Counted from the stretch's first letter, positions 47,313 to 60,115 are shown. The stretch is 61,434 bases of DNA from Gloeophyllum trabeum ATCC 11539 (GCF_000344685.1 NW_006920414.1:753438-814871), one strand, 5' to 3'. The notes: generated from the sequence alone by a model not told the origin. Translations and numbers: made by a program.

Positions 47313-49926
47313 ATGGACGGCTTTGACGATCTACTCTCTTCTTCGCGGCGAGCCTTGGAGGATAATCCCTTCGAGGACCCATTCACGAAACCCAGGTCGG
47401 ACTCGCCCGACCCATGGGCGAGTTTCGGGACACAGGTTACACTGCATAACGGCTTCGAAGACGAGAGCACGAATGCCTCATCTGCTTTCGAGTCGCACGA
47501 AGACACTTCCACCACGGAGCGGGAGGAAGAGTCTAATGGGCCACTAGATCTTACGAGTCTGTCGTCAGACCTCCATGAGGAATCACCACGAACGCCTCCT
47601 GCCGAACCTGATGCAACATCTCCCCGTACTCCGGGCTTTCGGGAGAGCGCCCCATCACCAGAGTCAGAGGAACCTGAAACTACTAAGGGACCTGACGCAG
47701 ACGATATTTTCACGGAGAAGGCACCCCCAGCATCTGTTTCTCGATTATCGGATCCCGAGCCATCGTTTACAGGGTCCCAGGAGCCCGCACCTCGGCCTCA
47801 GGTTTCGAGTGTTTCTGCGACGGAGCAGACGCCCAAAACTGCCCCCACTTTGTCATCACCTCCAGCTGAGCGTGCTGTGATCTCTCCGCTTGACCAACCA
47901 ACACATTCCGATGCATTTAATCATTCCTTTGCGAGTCTTGCGCTCGGCGGCGAGAGCTTCGGGGGAGGTTGGAATGATGGCATGCAGGCATCCTTTGTGA
48001 ACCAGCAGTCTTCCTCTGTGTCTAAGGAGGACAATGCGGATGACGATGATGACGACGACCGGCCCATCTTGCAGACCATCAGGTCTGCCGACCGGGCTGT
48101 TTCGACATCGGTGAGTACTTCCTCCTAAGGCTCGACGTGCCTCGAGGTTGTCTTTCTATTTCCCTTTGTCGCCGGCCCTCGGATATCCTTCTAGATTACT
48201 GGTATGCACATCTCGTTGCCTTCAGGTTTGCTAAGATGAGATAATACAGGGTCCGGCGGGGGTTGCATCTAAGTTGGGCAAGGGGATCCAGCCGCTGTTT
48301 GTAATATCCGTTGAAGACCCTCAGAAGGTCGGCGACCCTATTCGGGGCTACACCATGTATACCGTTCACACTCGAGTAAGTCATCAATTCCTCCATCTTA
48401 CGTCCTTCGCATGGACCAATGAGACATAACCCAGACTACCTCACCTATGTTCAGCAAACCTTTGTTCTCTGTCCTTCGCCGATATTCCGACTTCCTCTGG
48501 CTATATGAAACCCTGTCAGACAACAATCCTGGTGTTGTTGTCCCTCCAGTACCAGAGAAAAGCCCATTCAACCGGTTCGACGAGAACTTTGTACAGCAAC
48601 GTAGGCAAGCCTTGGAGAAGTGTATAAACAAAATTGCCAACCATGCTGTTTTGGGCAAGGACCCCGACCTGAAGCTGTTCCTGGAAAGCGATACGTTTGC
48701 GTTGGATGTGAGCTCCAGCGGGTTATCGTTTCCTTGGGACAGCTGTAACAGCGCTCACGTAGATAAAGCATCGCAAGGCGGAAATCGCACATGAACGAGG
48801 CGGGTTAATTGCCTCCATCGGACAGACATTGACTGGACCTCGGTTTTACGAAACGGATGAGGTAAGCCTGTTTTCCTGCGTACAGTGAACCAAGATCTGA
48901 GGCTTTTGCAGTGGTTCGATCGCCAGAAAGCGTACCTGGACAGTCTGGAGTCCCAGCTACGTGGTCTCGTCAAGGCCATAGATGCAGTGGCGAAACAGCG
49001 AGCAGGTAAGTTCCGTGGGATATATAGGGAGACCATTTTCTGATGTCCTAAATACTACCATCCTGTTGGAACAGAGATGTCCGCTGCAACGGGCGAATTT
49101 GCGCAGACCATCAGTGACTTGGCAGCGTCAGATGTTGGGAAGCAACTGTCCCACTCGCTTCTGGCCATGGCAGACGTTGAACGCAAAGCACAAGACCTCC
49201 AGAGCACACAAGCCAATCAGGATGTATCCACTGTTCTCAGTACAGGTCCGTTATCTCGTGCTTCTCTTCACAAGCGGCTGGAACTGATGCATATCTGCTA
49301 ATCGCAGTCGATGAGTATGCCAGGATGATCAACTCAGTTCGGGTCAGTCTCCGGGTTTCAAGATTGAAAGGGTGATTAATGCTGAGGTTTTCAACGGTAT
49401 AGCTAGCATTCGCTTCTCGAGTGAGGACCTATCACTCGTGGCAGAACGCCGAGAATGAGGTCCGACGAGTGAAACAAAATCATGAGAAGAACCGGGCCCA
49501 GGGTCGAATACCAGCAGACCGGCTGGGCCATTCATTGAGTCTCATAGCAGATGTGAGTACGCCTGGTATTATCATTGGTATAGGAGCAGCAGAAATAAAC
49601 GTGACCTGCTAAGGCGGAACGTCGTGCTCTGGACGCCAAGCAAGACTTCGAGAAGGCGTCGAAGTTGATTAAGAGTGAGATGACGCGCTTCGAGCAGGAG
49701 CGGATCGAGGATTTCAAGAACTCATTGCAGGAGTTCTTGGAAGGAATGATCTCGAGACAGCAAGAGGTAAGACTTACACGCCGTCTTGATACGGACATAG
49801 GCTGAAGGGCTCCTACAGCTGATCCGTTCATGGGAGACGTATCAGCAAGGACTGCTGAAGAAGGTGCCAGGGTCTGGGGAACGCAGGAGAGACAGCACCG
49901 CAAGCCCTATGGCGGCACAAGCATAA
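47313..49926 (+). CDS. VPS5: Sorting nexin VPS5 (retromer), PX-BAR protein
   Basis: Retromer membrane-binding subunit that tubulates endosomes for recycling of receptors such as Vps10. Start MDGFDDLLSSSRRALEDNPF. The first about 250 residues are acidic, Ser/Pro-rich and disordered, ending in a run of seven Asp (near 48040). The PX domain reads LFVISVEDPQKVGDPIRGY, MYTVHTRT and FSVLRRYSDFLWLYETLSDN with PPVPEKSPFNRFDENFVQQR, the phosphoinositide-binding Arg-Arg-Tyr and Pro-rich loop. The BAR-type Vps5 C-terminal domain follows: DSLESQLRGLVKAIDAVAKQ, SDLAASDVGKQLSHSLLAM, VRTYHSWQNAENEVRRVKQN, MTRFEQERIEDFKNSLQEF and IRSWETYQQGLLKKVPGSG. The stop is at 49924-49926. About nine exons. The gene is complete and unremarkable. 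Confidence 0.93.
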
Positions 49927-50231
49927 TCCGTCCGACCTTTCCCGCCCGATCTGTTTTGCGCACTGTACTTTCTGCTCGTCACTACCTCGCAACCCTGAGC
50001 TTTGTTCTGGCATATTGCAAACTCGACATAGTCGTATTGGAGGATGTCCGCTGGCTGCTTCAGGTGCTTCCAATGTTCATGCGTCGTGCAACAAGTGAAT
50101 GGAGGAACGAGAAAAGTGGTATACTATCCTGGTCATGGGCGAAGCATCAACCGTGCGTAGTCTGTGATTATTAACCATGATACAACAGGTGGAGGATCAA
50201 GTGGGTGTCGTTCGCCCTTGCCGTAGCATGT
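49927..50231. other. Convergent 3' intergenic region
   Basis: About 300 bp between the VPS5 and HRT3-like stops. It contains both 3' ends; nothing else is supported. Confidence 0.5.
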
Positions 50232-51977
50232 CTAGTATGATGCGTACGAGCGGACCTTGGAGAACCAGAACGGTCTCTCATGCTTCAACGGCAGCAAATC
50301 CGTCTCGCCCGTTTCTATGTTGACGGTCTCGTAAGCCGCGATGTCGAGCTTATTCCATCGGCCCAGAGGACGCGAACGGAGCGCCAGAGTCATCTGGAAC
50401 GCGTAGCGCTTAGACCTGGCGCTCGCGTTGAGCTCAAGTGAAGCTGGGTCGATGAGGTCCGTGATATAGACGGTTGTGCCTTCCAGACGCCAGTTTCCAA
50501 CGGTGACGCCCTGGTGGAAGAGATATATTCAGGACTAGCTGCTTGAAACACGGAAGAGAGGGTGCTAACCTTCATGCGCAATGTCGGCTTCAGTAGAGGG
50601 ATCACTTGCTGTGGCTCCACTTCCTCATTGGCCAGTAAAGAGATTACTTGGCCATTGGGAAAGAATCGACTGGTCCACGGATGGTGTCAGTAACCTAAAC
50701 AAATGAAATCTCTCGATGGACGTACAGGAATCGATGATAAGTGATGAGGTGACTAACCTGTTCGCAGTGGTTATTACAAGTTATAGCAACATTTCACTGT
50801 GGACGTACATTGACCCAGGCATTCTGGCTCAGCCCAGCACGTCTATTTGCAAAGTCAGTATACAGGGAATGGAACGGAGCAGAGGACTCACACGTAATGG
50901 CATACGGCGATGTAGACACCATCCAAGCGTAGCCGCGGTTGCTCTATGAACGCTCGACGATAATCGTGAAGATAACGCTGCATCATCGCCTTCATATATT
51001 TCTCGTGGGGCACTTGTGGGGGTTTGTACGTTTCGTAGACGAAATCCCTGAGCCAAGAATGAGCAATCATCGGATGATGGCGTGCAGCGCTATTCATACC
51101 TCCATATGACAGAATCCAGGCTGACCACTCGAGCCTTCTTGTCCACAGCAGCGAAGCGCTCGATAGTAGTATGGTCAAGGTATCGGAGGATGTGGATGAG
51201 TAACTCGTCTGGGACCTTGTTCAGGTGGAGCGTCCGTCTCTCGTCCTCTGGCTCAAAGCGAAGCTCCTTGGGGAAGCTCTCTAGCAGGCTCGCTATTGTC
51301 CCGGTCACAACGGCATGCACTCCGTGTGCACCCTTGGTATCCGCTGATATGGATAATGCTGACAAGTCGAGGGCTTTATCGTCGATCACAACTATGGAGG
51401 GCTCAGGAGCATCGGGTCTGGTCTCAGTAGCCGGAGGAACCGCTCCCTGAGAGTTCTGCCGCAACTCTTGTAACTTCTCCGCCTTCCGGTAGGCCTTGTC
51501 TACATTATCATCCATGCGAAACGCTTGACGATAGAGCCGCAAAGCTTCGTCCAAGTCGCCACTCTGCTCATTCTGGATTGCCCTACGGTACACATCCACA
51601 GCAGACTGCAGAGCACGTCCCAGAGGTGCCAGATCACTTGTGACTCTTGTTTGACCTGCGATGACTTCGCTAGACGGCCCTGGCTCCGGAGAGACGGTCG
51701 CATATCTCACAGCGGCGCTGGCGCGAGGTTCGGGAGACGTAGATCCTGCGGTGCTCAGACTGTCTCTTCTCTTTCCCTTCGCTGACCCCGCATTCTCTGA
51801 AGGCCGATCATCTGCAAGGTCGGATAGAGCATGAGATGTGCCGTCATGACTCCCTGAAGTACGGTGCGACTGAACGGTTTGGGCCTTTTTCCGCTGGACT
51901 TCAGCTCGCCATGCGTCTCGGAATCGCTTGAGCTCCTCGGGCTCTTCGTCGGTGGCGGCGGGTGGTGGACGTTGCAT
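50232..51977 (-). CDS. F-box protein of the Hrt3/Pof7/FBXO9 family
   Basis: SCF ubiquitin-ligase substrate receptor. Start MQRPPPAATDEEPEELKRF at 51977, in a first exon of nearly 900 nt. A TPR/MIT-like helical repeat lies near residues 120-170 (YRRAIQNEQSGDLDEALRLY; RQAFRMDDNVDKAYRKAEKL). The F-box follows at about 245-290 (LNKVPDELLIHILRYLDHTT; IERFAAVDKKARVVS). The C-terminal region is shared with FBXO9/Hrt3: IYKPPQVPHEKYMKAMMQRY, QPRLRLDGVYIAVCHYV, NLTHLITYHRFLRFFPNGQV, LKPTLRMKGVTVGNWRLEGT and PFWFSKVRSYASY, with stop 50232-50234. Family members degrade checkpoint or TOR-pathway substrates; the target here is unknown. Divergent from the DnaJ gene with 291 bp between starts. Confidence 0.9.
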
Positions 51978-52268
51978 ACAGAGAGCAAGAAGCGTGATCG
52001 TTCATCCGAGTAATGGATGACGAAGGAGAGCACTAGAATGGCAACAAGTTCGGACACTTTTGATAAGGACCAGACTAGGATCTTTTGTAGTCAGTTGTAG
52101 TCGATTACTAATCCAATAGAAACTCTTGTATGCGGCCACTACAAACAGCAGCCTACTAGTCTTTACTTGGCTTGACGCGCACGGTTCCCACCTCCACGTC
52201 CTCCTCAGGCTGCTGTCGTCTAGCTCGCCCTACATACCTGGCTCTGTCTCGTCTGGGACCTGCATCAG
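51978..52268. promoter_or_regulatory. Divergent promoter region of HRT3-like and DnaJ genes
   Basis: The 291 bp between the two start codons must hold both promoters. No TATA box is clear. No regulatory motif can be assigned from a single sequence. Confidence 0.45.
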
Positions 52269-53776
52269 ATGGAGGGCAACAAGGATGAGGCTCTTCGCTC
52301 CCTCTCGATAGCGCAGCGGAAACGGGACGCTGGCGACCTCACCTCTGCCCGCAAGTTTTGTCAGAAGTCTATCGCGCTCTTCGACACGCCAGAGGCGCAG
52401 AAGCTACTTGCCGCGATTGAGCGCGAGCTTGCGTCCGGACCAAGCCCTTCCGCGTCCTCGTCCTCGGCAGAAGCGCACCCCTCAGCTTCGGGTGCGAAAC
52501 ACAGACATGCGCCATCAGCAAGTAGCAGTACTGCTGGCGCGAACGGCAGTGCGGGGCCGGAGAAGGCGAAGAGGGATTATACACCAGAGCAGCACGCCGT
52601 TGTCAAGCGTGTGAGGGCGTGCAAAGTCACAGACTACTACGAGATCTTGGCCGTCAAGAAGGATTGCGAGGAGGTGGAGATCAAGAAAGCATATCGCAAG
52701 GTTCGTGTGCAGCTCTGCGCAATCTAGTGCAGGTCGTGACTGTGTCCGTAGCTTGCTTTGGCACTACATCCTGACAAGAATGGTGCACCGGGAGCTGACG
52801 AGGCGTTCAAGAGTGAGTTGTCAGTGCTCCCCAGCATGTGCAGATGTTCATGGACATCCTACAGTGGTCTCTAAGGCCTTCCAGGTGCTATCAGGTAAAT
52901 TTGTCTTCGTTCATACAATGTATATTTGTGCTAAGTCATTTTCCAAGACCCGCAGAAACGAGCGTCGTACGATCGCCATGGTTCTGACCCCGAAGCTCGT
53001 TTCAGCGGAATGTCCTCCGCAGACGCCTCACCAGGTTTCGCCACTACATCATTCAGAGGCGGCGGCTTTGACGGGGAAATCAGTCCGGAAGACCTATTCA
53101 ATATGTTCTTCGGCGGCGGGGGCGGGTTTGGCGGCGGTTTCGGTGGACCAGGTTCGTATGTCCGCGTGCTCGTGCGCCAGTATGCTGATCAGCCGCAGTG
53201 TTCACGGCCTCTTTTGGCCCTGACGGGTTCCGCACGACACGCATGGGCGGATTTGGAGAGGCGCCACGTCGGAGACAACGGCAGCAAGAAGCTGAGCAGC
53301 CTCGCGCAAGCTCCATTTTCGTCCAGCTCTTGCCTCTCCTTGTCCTGTTCGCGTTCTCCTTCCTTTCTGCCTTGCCCAAGCTGTTTGCGACGCCAGAAAC
53401 CCCAGACCCCCGGTTTTCCTTCCACCCCACCCCTCAATACAACCTGGAACGCTCGACGCATGGTTATAACGTCCATTACTATGTCAACCCCAGGGAGTTC
53501 TCAAAACACCCGATATCCGAGGAAATTGCACGGAATGGGGACAAGGGGCTATCCCCTGGGCTCAGTAGATTTGAGAAGAACATCGAGAAGATCTACGTGC
53601 AAGACCTGTATGATCAGTGTCAGCGAGGGATTGATCGGAAACAACAGCGGAAAGAGGCCGAGGTTGGATTCTTTGGTATTGGGACGGATTGGGAGAAGGT
53701 ACGGCAGATCGACCAGGAGAAGGTGGAGAGCTGCGACCGGCTTAGGGAGATGGGATTGTTGCGGAGTAATATCTAA
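52269..53776 (+). CDS. ER membrane DnaJ protein (DNAJB12/Hlj1-like, J domain + DUF1977)
   Basis: Hsp40 co-chaperone anchored in the ER, stimulating cytosolic Hsp70 in ER-associated degradation. The N-terminal helical repeat is ALRSLSIAQRKRDAGDLTSA, then RKFCQKSIALFDTPEAQKLL. The J domain begins VTDYYEILAVKKDCEEVEIK and continues over an intron as KAYRKLALALHPDKN, with the HPD motif intact, then FKMVSKAFQVLSDPQKRASY. A Gly/Phe-rich linker (FGGGGGFGGGFGG) precedes the membrane segment FVQLLPLLVLFAFSFLSALP near 53320. The lumenal DUF1977 region (FHPTPQYNLERSTHGYNVHY; YVNPREFSKHPISEEIAR; IYVQDLYDQCQRGIDRKQ) ends at LLRSNI. About five exons. The longer frame 53010-54122 in another phase reads through introns and is not the gene. 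Confidence 0.92.
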
Positions 53777-53985
53777 CGTCTTTATATGCCACTGGAAGGC
53801 TCTGTATCGATATGTTATGGACGGCTCTTACATTAGTCGCTATTCTTATGATGATTGCCATGGTTCAATGAGTCATCATACAATTCGGATTGTGTGGAAG
53901 GAGGTGGTTGAACAAACGAGTAACGACGGCACTGGTGTTGGTCTATGCGTGGTGTTACGCCTTGTTATGCTGCCCTGCAGGTCCT

Positions 53986-54285
53986 TCATGACTGCTGCTG
54001 AATCCTCTGCCTCTCGAGCTTCAGGTAGAATTCCTCCTGGCGTTGGACTGGTCGGATATACGTTAGCGTTGATAACATCGCATAGCATGCAGAGTCAAAG
54101 CATCAATGCTTACCCATCTTGAGGTGGATGCCATACCTGCAAGGAATATTTAACAGACCACGCGACCAAGATCAGGAAATAACGCACCAGTAGGCGTACG
54201 CAGACGAAACACCGAGCCCGAGGGCGACGGAGAGGTCAAGCCAGAGCCTCTTTCTGAGCTTTCCGGTGATGGGCGCGATGGGCAT
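53986..54285 (-). CDS. COX9: Cytochrome c oxidase subunit 9 (COX9/VIIa-type), 60 residues
   Basis: Small nuclear-encoded subunit of mitochondrial complex IV. Three exons (54285-54188, 54136-54114, 54047-53986) sum to 183 nt, giving 60 residues. The start MPIAPITGKLRKRLWLDLSV runs into the single membrane helix ALGLGVSSAYAYW. The middle exon is only 23 nt (YGIHLKM), and the last gives VQRQEEFYLKLERQRIQQQS. Length, the Gly-Lys-Leu-Arg N-terminus and one helix with a charged C-terminal tail match fungal Cox9. Because no exon exceeds 100 nt, gene finders may miss it or start it at a false upstream ATG (54474). It converges with the DnaJ gene and diverges from CDC55. Confidence 0.92.
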
Positions 54286-54613
54286 GGTGCTGCTCGTTGT
54301 CTCTGGCGATGATGAACGTTGTGTTGACGCTGGTCGGGGTATGTCGGGTGGCGCCGACCTGTGCGGGCCAAATAGAGCCAAAGCGATGTAGCGAGGCCAG
54401 AACCAGATCGACGTATGCTCGGCCCTGCACCAACGAGGCCTTCGCACTTTCTTATTCATACCGTTTACCCGCAACGCGCCACACGAAACGCACGCCTACA
54501 CCGCGTCAGACGCCGCCGACGACTTTGACGACATCAGCGCACATCGAGCACGCTGTGGGCATATCAAGACAAGAACAAGACGCTTACGACTTCCGCGATT
54601 CGCATAGACAAGC
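54286..54613. promoter_or_regulatory. Divergent promoter region of COX9 and CDC55
   Basis: 328 bp between the two start codons. The long minus frame that continues upstream of the COX9 ATG is leader sequence in my reading, since the conserved protein begins at MPIAPITGK. No TATA element is obvious. Confidence 0.45.
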
Positions 54614-56561
54614 ATGACAAGCATGGACACGGACCCATCGGGCTCAGGCAACTGGCGTTTCGCGCAGTGCTTTGGTGACAAGGGCGAGGTCGAGGATATC
54701 ACAGAAGGTACGGCCGCGTCTTCATCGTCCAGCTGTTCGTCGTGTGGGGTAACCTCGCACCGCGGTCCTAATCACGCGACGGCGATGTAGCCGACATCAT
54801 CTCTACGGTGGAGTTCGATTCAACAGGCAATTATCTCGCGACGGGCGACAAGGGCGGTCGGGTTGTCTTGTTTGAGCGCAACGAGTCGGTATGTGGCCCT
54901 CGCCATTGCGCCAATCGCGCCGGAAAGACCAATCCGGGCTGATGGCGCAATGATCTGGACGTGACACTGACCTTCGCGTTTGTCTGGATATTGCTTGGCC
55001 GCTTCGAACCTCACCTACGTGATGAACCGTATGATTGTCCTCGATCTAGAAAAAGGGATGCGAGTACAAATTCTACACGGAATTCCAATCGCATGAGCCA
55101 GAGTTCGACTACCTCAAGTCGCTGGAAATCGAGGAGAAGATCAACAAGATCAAGTGGTGTAGGCGGATGAACGCGGCCCACTTCTTGCTTTCCACCAACG
55201 GTAGGTGCTTGCGCGAATTCTGCCTATTGGAGCATTGTGTCATAATCGATCTATCTCCCCCCGGCGTTTGCCCCCAGACAAGACAATTAAGCTGTGGAAG
55301 GTCTTCGAGAAATCGTTGCGAGTAGTCTCGGAATCGAACTTGCACGATGGACAACGACCACTGCCGCCACCCACGGCGAAGTCGAATCTGCGGTTACCCC
55401 GGATGACGCATCAAGACAATATCATTGCAGCTGTACCGCGCAAAGTCTACTCTAATGCGCATGCGTATCACATCCATTCGATATCCGTGAACTCCGACCA
55501 GGAGACGTACATCAGTGCGGACGACTTGCGAATCAACCTGTGGAACTTGAATATCAGCGACCAGAGCTTTAGTGCGTGACTTTCTGGAACGCTTTATCTC
55601 AACTGAGGGCTGATGTTCTCATTATCAGACATTGTGGACATCAAGCCCGCGAATATGGAGGAGCTCACAGAGGTCATCACTGCGACGGAGTTCCATCCAA
55701 CGCAGTGCAATCTCTTCATGTATTCGAGTTCCAAGAGCAATATCAAGCTGGCGGACATGCGAGACTCTGCTCTCTGTGACCGTCATGCGAAATGTAAATG
55801 TCATGTTGGTTACCGCCTCACTATCCGGTATGCTCACTTCCACCCGCAGTGTTTGAAGAGGAAGAGGACCCATCGAACCGGACCTTCTTCTCTGAGATCA
55901 TCTCATCCATTTCGGACGTGAAGTTCAGTCATGACGGCCGATACATCCTGTCTCGGGACTACCTCTCGCTTAAGATCTGGGATATCAATATGGACACGAG
56001 ACCTGTGAAGACAATCCCTATACACGACCACCTCAGAGGCAAGCTCTGCGATTTGTATGAGAATGACTGCATATTCGACAAATTTGAGTGTATCTGGGGA
56101 GGAGATGACAAGTGAGTTCTGATCCGGTGGCATTCTCCGTTCGAGTCTACCGTATTGTGTGGTTATGGTGTCCGTCGGACTGTATACTTATTCCATATTC
56201 CACAACAGACACGTTTTAACGGGGTCCTACCATAACTACTTCCGGATCTACGACGTGGACACCTTGAACGACGTCGTTCTGCAGGCAGACAAGTCGGCGT
56301 TCAAGGCGAAGAAGATTGGTGGACCGTTGCCTGGCAATAAACCTGGAGCAAAGAATGGGATGCGTGCTGGTGGGCTGCGGGACGCAATGCAGATGGAGAC
56401 CTTGGATTTCAACAAGAAAATCCTGCATGCGAGTTGGCATCCGAGAGAAAACACGATTGCGGTCAGTGTGTTATTGCTGTTCGTTGTGTCTTTGGTATTG
56501 ATTCCTTGGGGACCTGTAGATTGCAGCGACGAACAACTTGTTCTTGTACAGCGCTGCATAG
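54614..56561 (+). CDS. CDC55: Protein phosphatase 2A regulatory B subunit (B55/PR55), CDC55
   Basis: WD40 beta-propeller that targets PP2A to substrates and controls mitosis and morphogenesis. Start [20 protein letters not shown] (54614; a second ATG at 54623 is possible). The propeller begins [20 protein letters not shown] and [13 protein letters not shown]. Family-specific blocks are [127 protein letters not shown] and [20 protein letters not shown]. The end is [16 protein letters not shown]..., [15 protein letters not shown] and, after an intron, [12 protein letters not shown] with stop 56559-56561. About eight exons. Complete and highly conserved. Confidence 0.95.
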
Positions 56562-57678
56562 TCTCTGTCGTATCTCTCACCTGTGCTTCCTGTTCCGTGC
56601 CCCATCGCAAGTCTCCTTCCTCTGCCATGCTTCCGTTACGCACGCATCTCCTACCACGTTTCACATAGAACAGTCTCATTGGGACGCCGGATAGAGATAC
56701 CAGGGACAGGGACAGCCACTGACCGAGAGCCATGGACTCCTTCATTCGTCTTTCACCCTTCTTCATTCCCTCGTTGCATCTGCTGCTCGTACGCCTGCAC
56801 CAATCTTATCTATTCTCGCTCCTTCCCCTCTTACCTCCCCTTCCCCTCTCGTCACACGTCCGTCCGTCCGCGTATCCTATTCCGCCGTTACTCTGGTCTG
56901 TATCTTAGGACTTTCTCTCACTCATCGATATCGTCGTCTCGCAGCAAGGTCAAGATTCAAGAAGGAGAAGAATAAAAGAGCAGTAGAAGTACTACATATA
57001 TCTGGGGCGCGTGGTATAGTTTTGGAAGAAGCAAGTAATGAATAAATGGTTCTGTAATATATATTCCTTTCAAACTCTCGAATACCCGCGCGCGTTTTGG
57101 ATGCTTTTAGATTTGCGACGACAGCCACGAACGAGACTAAACGCGAGTTCAAGTGGCGGGGTAGTGAAATGTGGTGAGTCTCACCTGCTTGCTCTCTGGC
57201 ACGAACTTCACTCGCTAAACCACATATAATGCAGGTAGAACGTGCTCAGATTCATCCTGCCAATCATACAAGGGGCGCCTCTTTCGAAGCACCATGTATG
57301 CTGCCGGATGCCCGCTACCGCTTGTGCACGCCTGAAGGTCAGGCGGTTAAGCCCTGAGACGGCCTGCTCTGTGGACTGCTTCCACTTCCGACTTTTCCCC
57401 GATTATACCATATTTTAACTACTAACGTTACCCAATTCCGACGAAGGAAGCAGGAATCGCAACGCACTCGTGGTAGATTTCCCCAACCAAATGCACCGAA
57501 GTCCCGAATGTCTCCCGCAAAATAGGCTCAGTTGCAGCTGTAATAAGTGCAATTCTAATATCGGGGAACGGTGCCGATGTCGTTGAATACTTAATCCTGC
57601 AGGCACTGAAGATGTTGTTCTCCGAGGATCCCGTTATTCTCTGGTCCTCAAGTACTCCGCCCCCGTACTCTGGGCACA
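56562..57678. other. Intergenic region between CDC55 and carboxylesterase
   Basis: About 1.1 kb without a supported gene. The pyrimidine-rich segment 56740-56900 is open in one frame but is probably CDC55 3' leader-like low-complexity DNA. The last 200 bp should carry the esterase promoter; no TATA box is clear. Confidence 0.45.
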
Positions 57679-60115
57679 ATGTGGAGCCTTCAAGCAACCA
57701 CTTCGGTGCTGCTTCTGCTAGCTAGCTTTGCGGCCGGACAACAGAGCCTGCTGCCTGTTATACAAACGACGTCAGGTCCGGTCCAGGGATATTTGGATAC
57801 GAACACCACCCCGGTCTCTTTGAACAAATGGCTGGGCATGCGTTTCGCAGCCGACACGTCTGGAGCAAATCGGTGGCTGCCCCCTCAACCCGTCGCGCGG
57901 GACCCGAGCACGGTATTCGATGCCACAGCCTACGGCCCAGCGTGCATTCAGGGCGTGTAAGTAACTTGTGCCCTCTACTGATAGTGCTCAATCCCCTCCG
58001 CAACAGATACAACGGTTATAACGGGACGTCGGTGCAGAGCGAAGATTGCTTGAGGGTCAATGTTATCGCTCCAGCTAACAATACGGGTCTGCTCCCCGTC
58101 TATGTTTGGATTACGTGAGTGTGTAAGCTCAGCCTTTCTGACATCGTTTTGAGTCGTGAATCTTGGTGTAGGGGAGGAGGCTTCAATAGTCAAGCTGCTT
58201 CCAATCCGCAGGTTGACGGGTCTCACCTCGCAGCGACTGGTATAGTATTCGTCAGCTTCAATTACCGGCTCGCACTCTTCGCATTCCCGCATTCATCGGA
58301 GATGGCACCTGGAACGCAAAACCTAGCTCTGCTCGACACGCGTGCTGCTGTTGAGTGGACTCGAGACAATATCATTGCATTTGGTGGTGACCCCAGCCAC
58401 ATAGTCCTCGGAGGTGCGTCTACCCGACACACTATGGAGTAGCTAATTTGATCCTTGTATTCTTCAGGTGAATCAGTCGGCGCAGGTTAGTCATCCGGTG
58501 TCTCCTTAGCGCTGCAGTACTGAGAGCTTGCAGAGATGACTAATTACTATGTCTCGTATTACAATGAATACTACGGGCACGAGCCTCTTATTATCGGTGC
58601 TATCATGCAGGTGAGTCTGTAAACTGGATGTTTGAGCGAGACTTTGATCATTACTGTCTATCAGAGCGCAGACAGTAAGTGCACAGGTTTGGAGACAAAG
58701 GTGTCATACTCATGCAAGATCAAGCGTCCCAACCTATGTATCCTGGGGACCAACAGCTCGCGATTGTGGCGTCAAATGATACGGTCAATTGCCCTACCGG
58801 TGCCGGGATGTTGGAGTGCCTGCGCACGAAGGATGCCTTCCTGCTGAAGTCCGTAGCCCTGGCCACGAATGCACAATTCCAGCCCGTCATCGATAACATC
58901 ACAATATTCAAGGATTATGTCCTTCAGACGAAGCAAGGTTCCGTAGGCAGATTCCCGATGCTGATCGGGACGAATCGAGTAAGGGTTTGAGAGGTCTATG
59001 TGGTCGAAGCCGTCTAACCTGAATATATACAACCAGGACGAGGGTACTCTAATTATCAATGGCGAGCCGACTGCTTATTGGCCAAATATTACTGGTTATG
59101 TGAGTGCCTCAACGTTCATTCGGGCTGACATCATTGACATCCTGTCATATAGGCGAAATCGACTAACCTCAACCTGCCATGGGCGAACCTCTCTGTGCTC
59201 GAGGACATCTATCCGACACCCTCCGTGTGAGTCTTGTCCATCACCCTTTTCGTGGTTGTCTTTCTCAATCTCGGAACTAGGCAATATCCATATGGCTTCA
59301 ATGCTTCAGCTGCCATGTGGCGAGACGCCCACATGCGTTGCCTCGTTAGCAACCTTGGGCTTTGGCGTACCTACGCCCTCGGAGAGCCTGTTTGGCGGTA
59401 TGAATTTGACCTCGTAGCAGCAAATCTGAATTCGTTGGGAGTGTCGATCGGGACGTTCCACGGTAAGTGAGCTCTCGGAGCTCCACCGCCTAAATTACCT
59501 AACCTCTTGCAAAGGTTCGGACATCCGATTCGTCTTCGGGTAAGATGGATATTTATGTTCATCGTACCTCGATTGCTCACCGGTCTTTGACAGTAACTGG
59601 GCTGAGATCCAATTGGACGCGCCCTATGAGCCCGCAACTCCATTTGAGATCGGAGTCTCTAATTTGATGGTGACGGCCTGGACCAACTTCATCAAGAGTG
59701 GGTGAAATGTTACCAGCATCCCTTACTGCGACTCACTCATCTCTCTATGCTACAGACCCTTGGGCCGGGCCGCAGATCCCTGGGTTAGTCATTGTCTACT
59801 ATCAACATAAGTTCCATCTAATTTCTCTATAGCTGGTATCTGTACGACCCTGCCAATACCACGTGAGTAAGAACTCGTTGATGGGTGTATCCATATTTAC
59901 TGAGATATGTACAGTACCTTGGCGATCCTGGGAAACTCAACGACGGAGGCACTTCCCGGCGATCATTTTACCGGAGACGCGTCTTGTGCGTATTGGAATA
60001 CCATTTTGCCGCTGTTTCCCCAGGTATGTCACCCGTTTGTCCTGCCTACCTGTGCCATTCTTATGATTATTTGTCGTAGACATTCCCGGCATGCGGCACA
60101 TGGACTTGCTCTTAG
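57679..60115 (+). CDS. Secreted type-B carboxylesterase/lipase
   Basis: Secreted alpha/beta-hydrolase of the carboxylesterase B (cholinesterase/COesterase) family, about 540-570 residues in about 13 exons. The signal peptide is WSLQATTSVLLLLASFAAG. Core motifs: TTSGPVQGYLDTNTTPVSL, the oxyanion-hole YVWITGGGFNSQAAS, SEDCLRVNVIAPA, QNLALLDTRAAVEWTRDNII and AFGGDPSHIVLGGESVGA, with the nucleophile Ser in GESVGAE. The acid residue is in LIGTNRDEGTLII and the catalytic His in IGTFHGSDIRFVFGNWAEIQ. The triad is therefore complete. The last exons give SNLMVTAWTNFIK, PWAGPQIPGWYLYDPANTT and the C-terminal TFPACGTWTCS, with stop 60113-60115. The exon between 58670 and 58740 is uncertain. The substrate is an ester, but which is not deducible. 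Confidence 0.88.

Noticed and set aside
53010..54122. 370-codon plus frame
   Set aside because: It reads through DnaJ introns in another phase and continues over the COX9 gene on the other strand. The DnaJ protein is fully accounted for by spliced exons ending at 53776.
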